This document shows positions 1-5,832 of a stretch of DNA of 10,266 bases, piece by piece. Made by a program: the position numbers and the translations under genes. The notes beneath the pieces were generated by a model. The model did no database searches. It saw only the letters and a list, made by a program, of their open reading frames with translations, and was not told the origin of the DNA. The stretch is taken from NCBI GenBank assembly GCA_009885445.1, contig VFKQ01000224.1, positions 1 to 10,266 on the forward strand, written 5' to 3'. Positions within the stretch are counted from its first letter, which is position 1. The number at the start of each line of letters is the position of its first letter. The DNA comes from Anaerolineaceae bacterium. GTDB lineage: Bacteria > Chloroflexota > Anaerolineae > Anaerolineales > Villigracilaceae.

Positions 1-86
1 ATGCGGGTATCCACGGCGTTGAGAATCAGTGCGCGGCGCATACGATCCTGGCCGACGATTGCAGTAAATGGGTAAATGGCTGGCAT
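1..86 (-). CDS. Magnesium chelatase-type AAA+ ATPase subunit (ChlI/BchI-like), N-terminal fragment
   Basis: Only the first 28 codons are in the window; the gene runs off the left edge. The frame starts at an ATG on the minus strand (84-86) and reads MPAIYPFTAIVGQDRMRRAL, then ILNAVDTR. The pattern YPFTAIVGQ...ALILNAVD is the usual N-terminus of the ATPase subunit of magnesium chelatase and related MoxR-like AAA+ proteins, just before the Walker A loop, which would lie outside. In phototrophs this subunit helps insert Mg2+ into protoporphyrin IX. In non-phototrophs, homologues are often paired with a von Willebrand A domain protein in other metal-insertion or chaperone roles, so the substrate cannot be told here. 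A GGAG lies 13 bases before the ATG, a rather long spacing. The gene is divergent from rpsA. Identification rests on one short motif. Confidence 0.72.
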   Translation of the reverse strand, partial: MPAIYPFTAIVGQDRMRRALILNAVDTR

Positions 87-110
87 AAGGTTTATTTGAC
101 TCCGTGCGCC

Positions 111-138
111 ATTATAATCGAGGCAGTAAATGGGGCAA
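111..138 (-). promoter_or_regulatory. Sigma-70-type promoter for the leftward chelatase-like gene
   Basis: On the minus strand there is a perfect -10 TATAAT (116-111), preceded by TTGCCC (138-133, four of six consensus bases) at a 16-base spacing. Transcription would begin near 104, about 18 bases before the start codon. The -10 sits in the palindromic ATTATAAT, which also reads TATAAT on the other strand. The -35 match is modest. Confidence 0.45.
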
Positions 139-141
139 GGG

Positions 142-170
142 TTGCCAAGTTAACTGTTCAACTGTATAAT
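142..170 (+). promoter_or_regulatory. Sigma-70-type promoter for rpsA
   Basis: TTGCCA (142-147, five of six consensus bases) and TATAAT (165-170, perfect) are separated by 17 bases, the optimal spacing. The predicted start is near 177, giving a leader of about 30 bases before the rpsA ATG. A Shine-Dalgarno GGAG lies at 193-196, ten bases from the ATG. This is the best promoter match noticed in the window, which fits a highly expressed ribosomal protein gene. Confidence 0.68.
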
Positions 171-206
171 CACCTAACAAAATTATAAACTCGGAGTTAA
201 CCTAAC

Positions 207-1424
207 ATGGATGAAAACGAAGCCCTGACAGACCAGGGGACTGATTTACAGTCAGACCAAAACGATAACAACCAAAGCATGGAAGCGTTGTTAGAAGAAT
301 CTTCCGGTGTGGAACTTCCACAACCCGGCGAGATTCGTCAGGGCGTGATTGCCAGCATTTCCCCCAGTCAAATTTTAGTCAGCATTGGTGCAAAATCTGA
401 AGGCCTGATCGCTGGCCGCGATTTAGAATCCCTCTCGGACGAGGAACGCGCCGAATTGCGCGTTGGCCAGGAGATTCCCGTTTACGTAGTCAATGCCGAA
501 GATGATAACGGCAACGTGGTTCTTTCCTTCAAACGCGCCCAGGAGCAAATGACCTGGGAAAACGTGGAAAGAATGCTCAGCAGTGACGAAGTCATTGACA
601 GCAACGTCAGCGGTTTCAACAAGGGCGGCCTGATTGTGAACGTGGGCGGCCTGCGCGGTTTCGTGCCCGCCTCCCAAGTCAGCGCGGCCCGCCGCTCCAT
701 GTCCACGGGCGACACTCCCGAACAGCGCTGGCAGAAAATGATTGGCGACCCGATTTCCGTGCGCATCGTTGAAGTAGACCGCGAACGCCGCCGCCTGATT
801 CTTTCAGAGCGCGCCGCCAGCACAGAGTCGCGCCAGTCTATTAAAGAGCGCGTCATCTCCGAAATCGAAGTGGGCAAAACTTACACGGGCCGCGTCACCA
901 GCCTGGCTGATTTTGGCGCCTTCGTCAACATCAACGGCGCGGATGGCCTCGTGCATCTCTCTGAACTTTCATGGGATCGCCTAACCCACCCGAGCGAAAT
1001 GCTCGAAGTGGGTCAGGAAGTCAAAGTTAAAGTCATCAACGTAGACCGCGAAAAACGACGCATCGGTCTCTCCCTGCGCCAACTTGCCGAAGACCCGTGG
1101 CAGACCAAGATTCAGAAATTCAGCATTGGTCAACTCGTTGAGGGCACCATCACCCGCCTGACCAAGTTCGGCGCCTTCGCCCGCATCGAGGGCGACCTCG
1201 AGGGCCTCATCCACATCTCCGAAATCGCCGACCATCGCATTGAACATCCCAAAGAAGTTCTGCATGAAGGCGACGTGAAAACCCTGCGCATCATCCGCAT
1301 CGACTCCGACCAGCACCGCATTGGTCTGAGCATGCGCAAAGTGGACTCCGGCGCCTTCGCCGACAAAGACTTCAAGCAACTCATGTCCGACGGAGTGCTT
1401 GAAAACGAAGACCCGCAAGGTTAA
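207..1424 (+). CDS. rpsA: 30S ribosomal protein S1
   Basis: The 405-residue product has four S1 (OB-fold RNA-binding) repeats at about residues 40-110, 125-202, 222-291 and 306-377. Repeats 3 and 4 are the most canonical: GKTYTGRVTSLADFGAFVNI...GLVHLSEL and GQLVEGTITRLTKFGAFARI...GLIHISEI, each closing with an RRIGLSLR- or HRIGLSMR-type strand. An acidic, Gln/Asn-rich leader (residues 1-38) precedes repeat 1, and the C-terminus is a short acidic tail. S1 binds the 30S subunit and mRNA and helps unfold and load leaders. Four repeats is the length seen in many non-proteobacterial S1 proteins, against six in E. coli. The ATG at 207 is supported by a GGAG ten bases upstream and a strong promoter; a hairpin terminator follows. 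A general S1-domain RNA-binding protein is possible, but length and repeat quality favour S1. Confidence 0.93.
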   Translation: MDENEALTDQGTDLQSDQNDNNQSMEALLEESSGVELPQPGEIRQGVIASISPSQILVSIGAKSEGLIAGRDLESLSDEERAELRVGQEIPVYVVNAEDDNGNVVLSFKRAQEQMTWENVERMLSSDEVIDSNVSGFNKGGLIVNVGGLRGFVPASQVSAARRSMSTGDTPEQRWQKMIGDPISVRIVEVDRERRRLILSERAASTESRQSIKERVISEIEVGKTYTGRVTSLADFGAFVNINGADGLVHLSELSWDRLTHPSEMLEVGQEVKVKVINVDREKRRIGLSLRQLAEDPWQTKIQKFSIGQLVEGTITRLTKFGAFARIEGDLEGLIHISEIADHRIEHPKEVLHEGDVKTLRIIRIDSDQHRIGLSMRKVDSGAFADKDFKQLMSDGVLENEDPQG

Positions 1425-1429
1425 ATCAT

Positions 1430-1455
1430 AAGAGCGCACCGCAAGGTGCGCTCTT
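1430..1455 (+). terminator. Rho-independent terminator after rpsA
   Basis: An 11-bp perfect stem (AAGAGCGCACC, 1430-1440, with its complement 1445-1455) closes a GCAA tetraloop of the stable GNRA type. It begins five bases after the rpsA stop codon. The following tract TTCAATATTA is only moderately U-rich, so termination may be partial. The dipeptidase start codon lies ten bases beyond the stem. Confidence 0.72.
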
Positions 1456-1465
1456 TCAATATTAG

Positions 1466-2557
1466 ATGAACCTCATCGTTGACGCCCACCAAGACCTCGC
1501 TTTTAACATGGCCTCCTATGGCCGCGATTACACGCGCGCCGCATCTGAAACCCGCCAACTCGAAGCCAGCTCGCGCACCATTGAACTCAACGGTGACACC
1601 CTGCTCGGCTGGCCCGAATATCAACGCGGCCGCGTGGCGGTTATTTTTTCAACACTCTTTGCGCCGCCCGCGCGTCACATTGAAGGGCTTTGGGAAAAAT
1701 ATTTTTATCCCGACGGCGACTACAACGCCGCGCACAAACTTTACTGGGCACAGCTCGAAACGTACCACCGACTGGCGGACTCACACAACGACAAGTTTCG
1801 CCTGCTCGCCTCGCGCGCGGACCTTGAGCGGGTTCTCGACCACTGGCATTCTCCAGCTGACGAGCATCCCGTCGGCCTCGTCCCATTGATGGAGGGCGCC
1901 GAAGCAATTCGCAATCCCTCCGAACTCGCGCGCTGGTGGGACTTCGGCCTGCGCATCATCGGCCTCGCCTGGGCCGGCACGCGCTACTGCGGCGGCACCA
2001 AAGAACCCGGCCCGCTGACCGACGATGGCCGCGCCCTGCTCAAAGCCATGGCAGATTTTCCCTTCACACTGGATCTCAGTCACATGGACGAAGCCTCCGC
2101 CCTCGAAGCGCTGGATCGTTACGAGGGTCCCATTATTGCGACGCACGTTAACTGCCTCGCCTTGCTGGACGGCATCGACACTAACCGACATTTCTCCGAC
2201 CGCGTTTTGCGCGGCATCATTGAACGTAACGGAGTGATCGGCTCGGTGCCGTTCAACACCTTCTTAAAAGTTGGCTGGCTTCGCTCGAAAGGCGGACGCC
2301 GCGACGAAGTCTCGCTCTCGGCGCTGGCTGATCACATAGACCACGTCTGCCAACTGGCCGGTGACACACGTCACGCCGCGCTGGGCACCGATTTCGATGG
2401 CGGGTTTGGATTACAATCCACGCCGCACGAAATTGACACGATTGCCGACATGCATAAACTTGCAGACTTTTTAATCCCTCGCGGATATACTGCCTCCGAC
2501 CTGACTGCCATCCTCGGCGGCAACTGGCTGAATCATTTACAGGAGCATTTGCCCTAA
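1466..2557 (+). CDS. Membrane (renal-type) dipeptidase, peptidase family M19
   Basis: The product of 363 residues covers the full length of the family. It is a zinc-dependent TIM-barrel metallohydrolase that cleaves dipeptides, often including those with a D-residue at the C-terminal side. The binuclear metal ligands can be picked out: HxD at H8/D10 in VDAHQDLA, the bridging glutamate E143 in PLMEGAEAI, H206 in DLSHMDE, H227 in ATHVNC, and D309 in LGTDFDG. The C-terminal GGNWL matches the family's conserved end. No signal peptide is visible, so the enzyme is probably cytoplasmic despite the family name. No Shine-Dalgarno sequence or clear promoter precedes the ATG, which lies ten bases after the rpsA terminator; expression may come from readthrough. 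The stop codon overlaps the next ATG by one base (TAATG), so the two genes are probably co-translated. Actual substrates cannot be inferred. Confidence 0.92.
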   Translation: MNLIVDAHQDLAFNMASYGRDYTRAASETRQLEASSRTIELNGDTLLGWPEYQRGRVAVIFSTLFAPPARHIEGLWEKYFYPDGDYNAAHKLYWAQLETYHRLADSHNDKFRLLASRADLERVLDHWHSPADEHPVGLVPLMEGAEAIRNPSELARWWDFGLRIIGLAWAGTRYCGGTKEPGPLTDDGRALLKAMADFPFTLDLSHMDEASALEALDRYEGPIIATHVNCLALLDGIDTNRHFSDRVLRGIIERNGVIGSVPFNTFLKVGWLRSKGGRRDEVSLSALADHIDHVCQLAGDTRHAALGTDFDGGFGLQSTPHEIDTIADMHKLADFLIPRGYTASDLTAILGGNWLNHLQEHLP

Positions 2558-3018
2558 TGTCCTACACTTCTGATATTCCCAACCAGGATTTGCCTTCGCG
2601 CACCCGAGTCCGCATTGGCGTAATTATTGCGCTGATCGGCTTTGTGACGCTCGTCGTGGGCACGCATCCCGAATGGTTTGGCTGGGGGAGCGGCTCAGGA
2701 ATTGGCTTCGTGCAGTTATTCGGGATGTTGTTGGGTTTGGGGATATTGTCGTTGGGCGGGTTTGTGGCTTTGCTGGCACTTTGGAGGAACACACTGCGCA
2801 CCATCGTTGCGGACATTGGCATGCGCTTAGTTGCGACGGGTTATGTCGTTGCCATCTTCGCCGGCTTGGCGGACCTGTTTGGCATGGGAACAGAAATCGG
2901 CTCAGCCGTGATGCACTTTGGCCTGCTTCAGTCGCGCGGCATTGTTATTGGACAGGCCGTGATCGGCGTCGGCTTCGTGCTGATGATTCCCTTCGGGGCG
3001 AACCCGCCGTCGGCGTGA
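2557..3018 (+). CDS. Small integral membrane protein, unidentified
   Basis: I do not recognise this 153-residue protein. Hydrophobicity suggests four transmembrane helices at about residues 18-36, 49-76, 88-108 and 125-146, joined by short loops. The N-terminal 17 residues are polar, with RTRVR just before helix 1, which by the positive-inside rule puts the N-terminus in the cytoplasm. The loop after helix 1 holds HPEWFGWGSGSG. No catalytic motif is visible. The ATG overlaps the TAA of the M19 dipeptidase, so the two are probably translated together, and a role in the same envelope or peptide-recycling process is possible but unproven. It is convergent with the next gene, with only 24 bases between them and no clear terminator there. 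Confidence 0.75.
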   Translation: MSYTSDIPNQDLPSRTRVRIGVIIALIGFVTLVVGTHPEWFGWGSGSGIGFVQLFGMLLGLGILSLGGFVALLALWRNTLRTIVADIGMRLVATGYVVAIFAGLADLFGMGTEIGSAVMHFGLLQSRGIVIGQAVIGVGFVLMIPFGANPPSA

Positions 3019-3042
3019 AGCGAAGCGTTGAGTCGCGCAGAA

Positions 3043-3462
3043 TCAAGCGCGGGAGGGGAATAGTCCAGTCAGGCGCAGGAGAAACATATTGGCTCTGAGC
3101 AGGGCCTGTCCAATTTTTTGATAAGCCTCAAGTGGACCGTCCAACATGCTTGTGCTCTGAAAGATGATCAGGCAAAAGGGGAATAGAATCAATAAACAGC
3201 CGAACATCAAACTAAATAATAGCGCACGTAGAAATATATAGCCCAACCAGATAATGCCCATGAAAGGCAAAGTGAATGGCGCCAGCACGAGGGCCATAAT
3301 GTGGAAATCGCGCCGCTCAGGGTCGTCGTCGGTCAGGTGTATATTGTGTGAGTATGCGAGCGCGCACGCTCCCCACACGAAGAGGATGTATAGGCTGAGA
3401 AAATACAGCAGAAGAGGCACGAACCTTGATAGATTAGCAAGCCGCCCAGGAATTTCCACCAT
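3043..3462 (-). CDS. Small integral membrane protein, unidentified
   Basis: I do not recognise this 139-residue protein. It has three strongly hydrophobic segments at about residues 14-37, 54-77 and 80-101, a short acidic loop (TDDDPERRD, 44-52) after the first, and a basic C-terminal tail that may form an amphipathic helix. The frame also extends to a TTG 15 bases upstream, but I chose the ATG at 3462: a perfect TATAAT ends seven bases before it, which puts the predicted transcription start on the ATG itself. No Shine-Dalgarno sequence is present. The codon pattern is less GC-rich than its neighbours, and it lies beside a decayed insertion sequence, so it may be accessory DNA. Clean hydrophobic periodicity supports a real gene, but no homology is claimed. 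Confidence 0.55.
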   Translation of the reverse strand: MVEIPGRLANLSRFVPLLLYFLSLYILFVWGACALAYSHNIHLTDDDPERRDFHIMALVLAPFTLPFMGIIWLGYIFLRALLFSLMFGCLLILFPFCLIIFQSTSMLDGPLEAYQKIGQALLRANMFLLRLTGLFPSRA

Positions 3463-3468
3463 GCGAAC

Positions 3469-3474
3469 ATTATA
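3469..3474 (-). promoter_or_regulatory. -10 element predicting a leaderless transcript
   Basis: TATAAT on the minus strand ends at 3469, so +1 would fall at 3462, the A of the ATG of the small membrane protein. No good -35 is seen at the usual distance; the region upstream is A/T-rich (ATATAA at 3497-3492). Support is positional only. Confidence 0.4.
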
Positions 3475-3626
3475 CAAAAAATTCGCGCGTTTTATATAGG
3501 TCAGTTTTTATTGGGGGTGGCTATGTGACTCGTCTAAAGAATTTTGCGCAGTGGTTAAGCTGTAGTGATTGATGGCACATTTCAAGGGTGATGTGTGCAC
3601 GCAAACCATGTCAGAGACTCGGCGTA

Positions 3627-3693
3627 AAGACTTCGGAAATCTCGCTGGATGCGCCTAAAACGGAGAACCCTCTTAAAGATTTCACGAAGTCTG
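3627..3693. repeat. Imperfect inverted repeat inside the decayed IS
   Basis: AGACTTCGGAAATCT (3628-3642) pairs with AGATTTCACGAAGTCT (3677-3692), with a single bulged base and a loop of about 34 bases. It sits between the left IS end and the transposase fragment, where a complete IS1 would have only a short leader. It could be a small inserted element or a regulatory hairpin of the IS. No other copy was seen in the window. Confidence 0.4.
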
Positions 3694-3724
3694 AATCGGG
3701 TGACAACCTTTGCGTGTATACAGG

Positions 3725-3993
3725 GTGATTGAGAAACAGTATACATGTCGAAAATGTGGCAGCAGAAACCTCGTAAAAATGGGCGCAGTGGGTAGCGGCA
3801 GTCCGCAGTAGAAGTGCAAAGATTGTGGCAAGTATGGCGTTTTGAATCCACGGCTTGGTTACATGACAGCGTGGGCAAAGAAACAGGTCAGACTTGCCAC
3901 ATGGAGCGTTGGAATAACACCTTACGCCAATCGAATGTTCGCTATGTGCGCAAAACCTTATCCTTCTTTTCGCTAACGTACAAATACGCGTAA
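3725..3993 (+). pseudogene. IS1-family transposase remnant
   Basis: Translation from a GTG at 3725 gives VIEKQYTCRKCGSRNLVKMG, then AVGSGSPQ, a TAG stop at 3809-3811, then KCKDCGKYGVLNP. This is the CxxC...CxxC zinc-ribbon that opens IS1 transposases (the InsA-like part). From about 3862 a different frame (+1 relative) reads HDSVGKETGQT, then CHMERWNNTLRQ and VRYVRKTLSF, up to a TAA at 3991. That corresponds to the C-terminal DDE-type catalytic region, where the family has H..VGKETGQT.H.ERWNNTLRQ. The helix-turn-helix and most of the catalytic core, roughly 150 residues by memory of the family, are missing between the two, and the extreme C-terminus is also lost. The gene cannot encode an active transposase. 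Confidence 0.8.
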
Positions 3994-3997
3994 ATGC

Positions 3998-4083
3998 CGT
4001 CATTGCGAGGGCGTACTCGCCCGAAGCAATCTCCTGATTGAGGAGATTGCTTCGTCGGGAAGTGCACCCTCCTCGCAATGACG
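3998..4083 (+). repeat. Dispersed palindromic element, copy 1 (MITE-like)
   Basis: The element begins CGTCATTGCGAGG and ends with its exact complement CCTCGCAATGACG. Inner arms GAAGCAATCTCC and GGAGATTGCTTC are separated by TGATTGA. The zones between outer and inner arms are not symmetric, which gives the element a direction. A second copy in the opposite direction lies at 8835-8923. Very similar sequences are known as high-copy intergenic repeats in several bacterial phyla. No gene is encoded. It starts four bases after the transposase-remnant stop. Confidence 0.85.
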
Positions 4084-4280
4084 GAAGTTATTAATTTACA
4101 GGTCCTTAACCACTACTGAATTATTGTTGCGTTGAATTTTGGCGTTTCCATAAATCATCTTTAACGGGATGGAAATTTTGCGGTGTTCTTCCCCCCTCCC
4201 GTGCCTCCCTTAAATCTGCTAAAAAGGTTTTACTAAAATTTTGATACTGGCGGCGGATTTGCCCCAAAGGCGCGCTGTGC

Positions 4281-4315
4281 TAGGGGAGGTGCCCGCTACT
4301 GCGGGCGGAGGGGGT
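4281..4315. repeat. GC-rich hairpin repeat downstream of thyX
   Basis: A six-base stem, GCCCGC (4291-4296) and GCGGGC (4301-4306), closes a TACT loop and is flanked by GGGGAGGT on the left and GGAGGGGG on the right. Read on the minus strand it follows the thyX stop by about ten bases. It lacks a U-tract, so it is not a standard terminator, though it may slow decay or transcription. The form resembles C-rich dispersed repeats of GC-rich bacteria. The rest of 4118-4325 holds a weak hairpin (TTTCCAT at 4145 with ATGGAAA at 4169) and no gene. Confidence 0.45.
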
Positions 4316-4325
4316 CGCGCGGACG

Positions 4326-5738
4326 CTACGCAAAATACTTCCCCTCCACATCTTGCCATTTCTCCTCGGGCAGATTCATGAACGTGGACAGCGACGGGTG
4401 CACGCGCTGAATTTCCTCGGCCATGCGTTCAGCGATCTTGCGAATCGAAAAGTGCGCGTTGGCGGCGGAGCGCAATTGGCAGAAGTGATACGCACTACGC
4501 AAGTTAAACTGCGCCAGCACGCGGCGACGATAACCGTTGGGGACAATGTATTGCGCCACTTGCGGATTCCACGCGGCGAGTTTTTCGTAAGTCTCGTGCG
4601 CTTGATTCATCGCGGCGTCGTAACGCGCGCGGAAACCTGCATCTTCAATGAGACGTGGCACATCGTAGCCGAGATGCGTCGTCAGGAGTTGCGGGGTCTG
4701 CGTCATCATGCGGTGACGTTTAAATTCGGCGTACGCGCCCTGGTCCATGATCAAGTCAAAGGTGTAGTTGCAGTATTCGAGTTCGCGCAGAGGGATGTCA
4801 AATTTGCCGAGTCGCCCGAGCAGGGATTGAGTCAGCGCGGCGCGGCCATCGTTGTTGAGTTCATTCACGTGAGCGAGTGCGTCGCTGAAATTAAATTCGC
4901 CGGCGCGGTAGAGTGTGGCGGCCAGTACTTTCGATTCGCCGTCGCGGTCGTAATCAACCAACTCGCACCAATTCTGTGACTCCCCTCTCCCAGCGGGAGA
5001 GGGGCCGGGGGTGAGGGAGAAATCGCGCAAAGTCTCAATGATGTATGGCGCAGCCTCTGCGTACTTAACCAGCGTGGGCACTTCGGCTTTGGCGACTTCT
5101 TTGATACGTTCGCCAATCGCGCGCACTTCGGCGAGCGGATGAGATAACATTTTGCGGATTGCGTTTTCAAGTACGCGCGCGTTGGCCGTCAGGCCCACAT
5201 TGGCGAGGGCGGCGGCGGGGAGTAGGAAGCGGCACGAGTCTACGTATTGCGAGCGGACGCGGCGGTCGAGGGCTTCGTCAGATTCTTTTTCGCGGCGTGG
5301 AGTCCGCTCGAGGACGAGGGCGCGGGCGGGGACGAGTGAGTCTGCGTAGGCGGCGAAGAGCAGGCGGACCGTGTCTACAAATTCGTCGCGCAGAGGATGC
5401 CCGTCAAGTTCGGGTGGGACGTTGAAGTCGTCGGGTCCCCATTTTTGGTAGCGAGTCGATTTTTCGGTGTAGGAGGCGAGGCGATTGCTTTCGATGGATT
5501 CAATCGCGATGCGCGAAACATTTTCGATGGCGATGTGCAGAACAGCATGTTCGGCGACGGAGGCGTGTCCGTAACCGACGACCCACTTCTCGTGGAACTG
5601 CGCGGTCTTCTCGTCGCTGAGTCCCTCGGCGATCTCTTGAAACGATTCAGGCGCGCGCGAAGTTTTGGCGAAGGCCACGGCAATCGTCTCGGGCGAGAGT
5701 TGTTTGGGGGAGAGGAGGTAGATTTGGGTTTCAGGCAT
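4326..5738 (-). CDS. thyX: Flavin-dependent thymidylate synthase, tandem two-domain form
   Basis: ThyX makes dTMP from dUMP using methylene-tetrahydrofolate, NADPH and FAD. The 470-residue product is about twice the length of a single-domain ThyX (about 220) and contains two Thy1 domains. In the first (about 1-240), GHASVAEH (57-64) matches the FAD-site GHxxPFEH, and RLASYTEKSTRY (86-97) matches RIASYNELSGRY of Thermotoga ThyX, keeping Glu, Ser and Arg of the dUMP loop but with SNR in place of RHR. The second (about 255-470) has an intact RHR (341-343), but RHRMMTQTPQL lacks the motif Ser; it ends in NLRSAYHFCQLR (412-423). A palindromic repeat is translated as LTPGPSPAGRGE (242-253) in the linker. 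I chose the ATG at 5738 because the family-like sequence begins there; a 22-residue upstream extension is possible. It lies 94 bases after ribF, which supplies FAD. Confidence 0.9.
   Translation of the reverse strand: MPETQIYLLSPKQLSPETIAVAFAKTSRAPESFQEIAEGLSDEKTAQFHEKWVVGYGHASVAEHAVLHIAIENVSRIAIESIESNRLASYTEKSTRYQKWGPDDFNVPPELDGHPLRDEFVDTVRLLFAAYADSLVPARALVLERTPRREKESDEALDRRVRSQYVDSCRFLLPAAALANVGLTANARVLENAIRKMLSHPLAEVRAIGERIKEVAKAEVPTLVKYAEAAPYIIETLRDFSLTPGPSPAGRGESQNWCELVDYDRDGESKVLAATLYRAGEFNFSDALAHVNELNNDGRAALTQSLLGRLGKFDIPLRELEYCNYTFDLIMDQGAYAEFKRHRMMTQTPQLLTTHLGYDVPRLIEDAGFRARYDAAMNQAHETYEKLAAWNPQVAQYIVPNGYRRRVLAQFNLRSAYHFCQLRSAANAHFSIRKIAERMAEEIQRVHPSLSTFMNLPEEKWQDVEGKYFA
4979..5020 (-). 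repeat. Palindromic repeat inserted in frame within thyX
   Basis: CCCCTCTCCC (4982-4991) and GGGAGAGGGG (4995-5004) form a perfect ten-base stem with an AGC loop, followed by CCGGGGGTGAGGGAG. Read on the minus strand this encodes LTPGPSPAGRGE, a peptide that recurs in unrelated bacterial proteins as the translation of a dispersed repeat. It lies in the linker between the two ThyX domains and leaves the frame open. The repeat identity is from memory of similar sequences; the hairpin is directly visible. The boundaries are approximate. Confidence 0.72.
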
Positions 5739-5771
5739 GGAGTATCTTTGTGAAAAGATGGATTTGTGGAC

Positions 5772-5832
5772 AACCACAGATGAAAGCGATGAAAATATCA
5801 TCAACTAACTTTCATCCATTGTATCCGTGGTT
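5772..5832. repeat. Imperfect inverted repeat in the ribF-thyX spacer
   Basis: Two 25-base arms, 5772-5796 (AACCACAGATGAAAGCGATG...) and 5808-5832 (...CATCCATTGTATCCGTGGTT), are roughly complementary around ATGATA-type loop sequence. The right arm abuts the ribF stop codon. In the minus-strand transcript it forms a hairpin without a U-tract. Its CCACGGATxxAAxxGATGAA pattern resembles common dispersed repeats; it is the only copy seen here. Confidence 0.55.

Larger units (their letters stand above)
3547..4117 (+). mobile_element. Decayed IS1-family insertion sequence
   Basis: A perfect 10-bp inverted pair, AGTGGTTAAG (3550-3559) and CTTAACCACT (4105-4114), bounds a stretch holding two fragments of an IS1-type transposase. 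Three bases outside each arm lie GAATTTTG (3539-3546) and GAATTATTG (4118-4126), which read as a slightly decayed 8-9 bp target duplication, the size expected for IS1-family elements. The transposase is broken by a stop, a frame change and an internal deletion. A separate 86-bp palindromic repeat occupies the 3' part. Bases 3560-3724 upstream of the coding remnant hold only a short inverted repeat and nothing recognisable. The family assignment comes from the translated fragments. The exact ends are inferred from symmetry. Confidence 0.7.

Noticed and set aside
96..118. TTGACT followed by TATAAT on the plus strand as the rpsA promoter
   Set aside because: The spacer is only 11 bases, too short for sigma-70; the pair at 142-170 has a 17-base spacer and lies closer to the gene.
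173..207. Direct repeat CCTAACA at 173-179 and 201-207 flanking the rpsA leader
   Set aside because: Seven bases, two copies, in a low-complexity leader; may be chance, and no operator symmetry is seen.
981..1439. 152-residue open frame antisense to rpsA
   Set aside because: It lies opposite S1 repeats 3 and 4, extends into the terminator, and has no independent start signals.
3582..4078. Antisense open frames of 98 and 155 residues across the IS region
   Set aside because: They run opposite to recognisable transposase fragments and through the palindromic repeat; their translations have no domain-like composition.
4145..4175. TTTCCAT/ATGGAAA hairpin as a terminator
   Set aside because: Seven A/T-rich pairs around a 17-base loop would be unstable and there is no gene ending just before it on the plus strand.
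4353..4979. 208-residue open frame on the plus strand inside thyX
   Set aside because: It is antisense to clearly conserved ThyX sequence and ends where the in-frame repeat begins; typical of GC-rich antisense shadows.
5739..5804. A thyX N-terminal extension of 22 residues
   Set aside because: The extension overlaps the spacer palindrome and does not look conserved; ATG 5738 directly precedes the family-like start IYLLSPKQLSPE.
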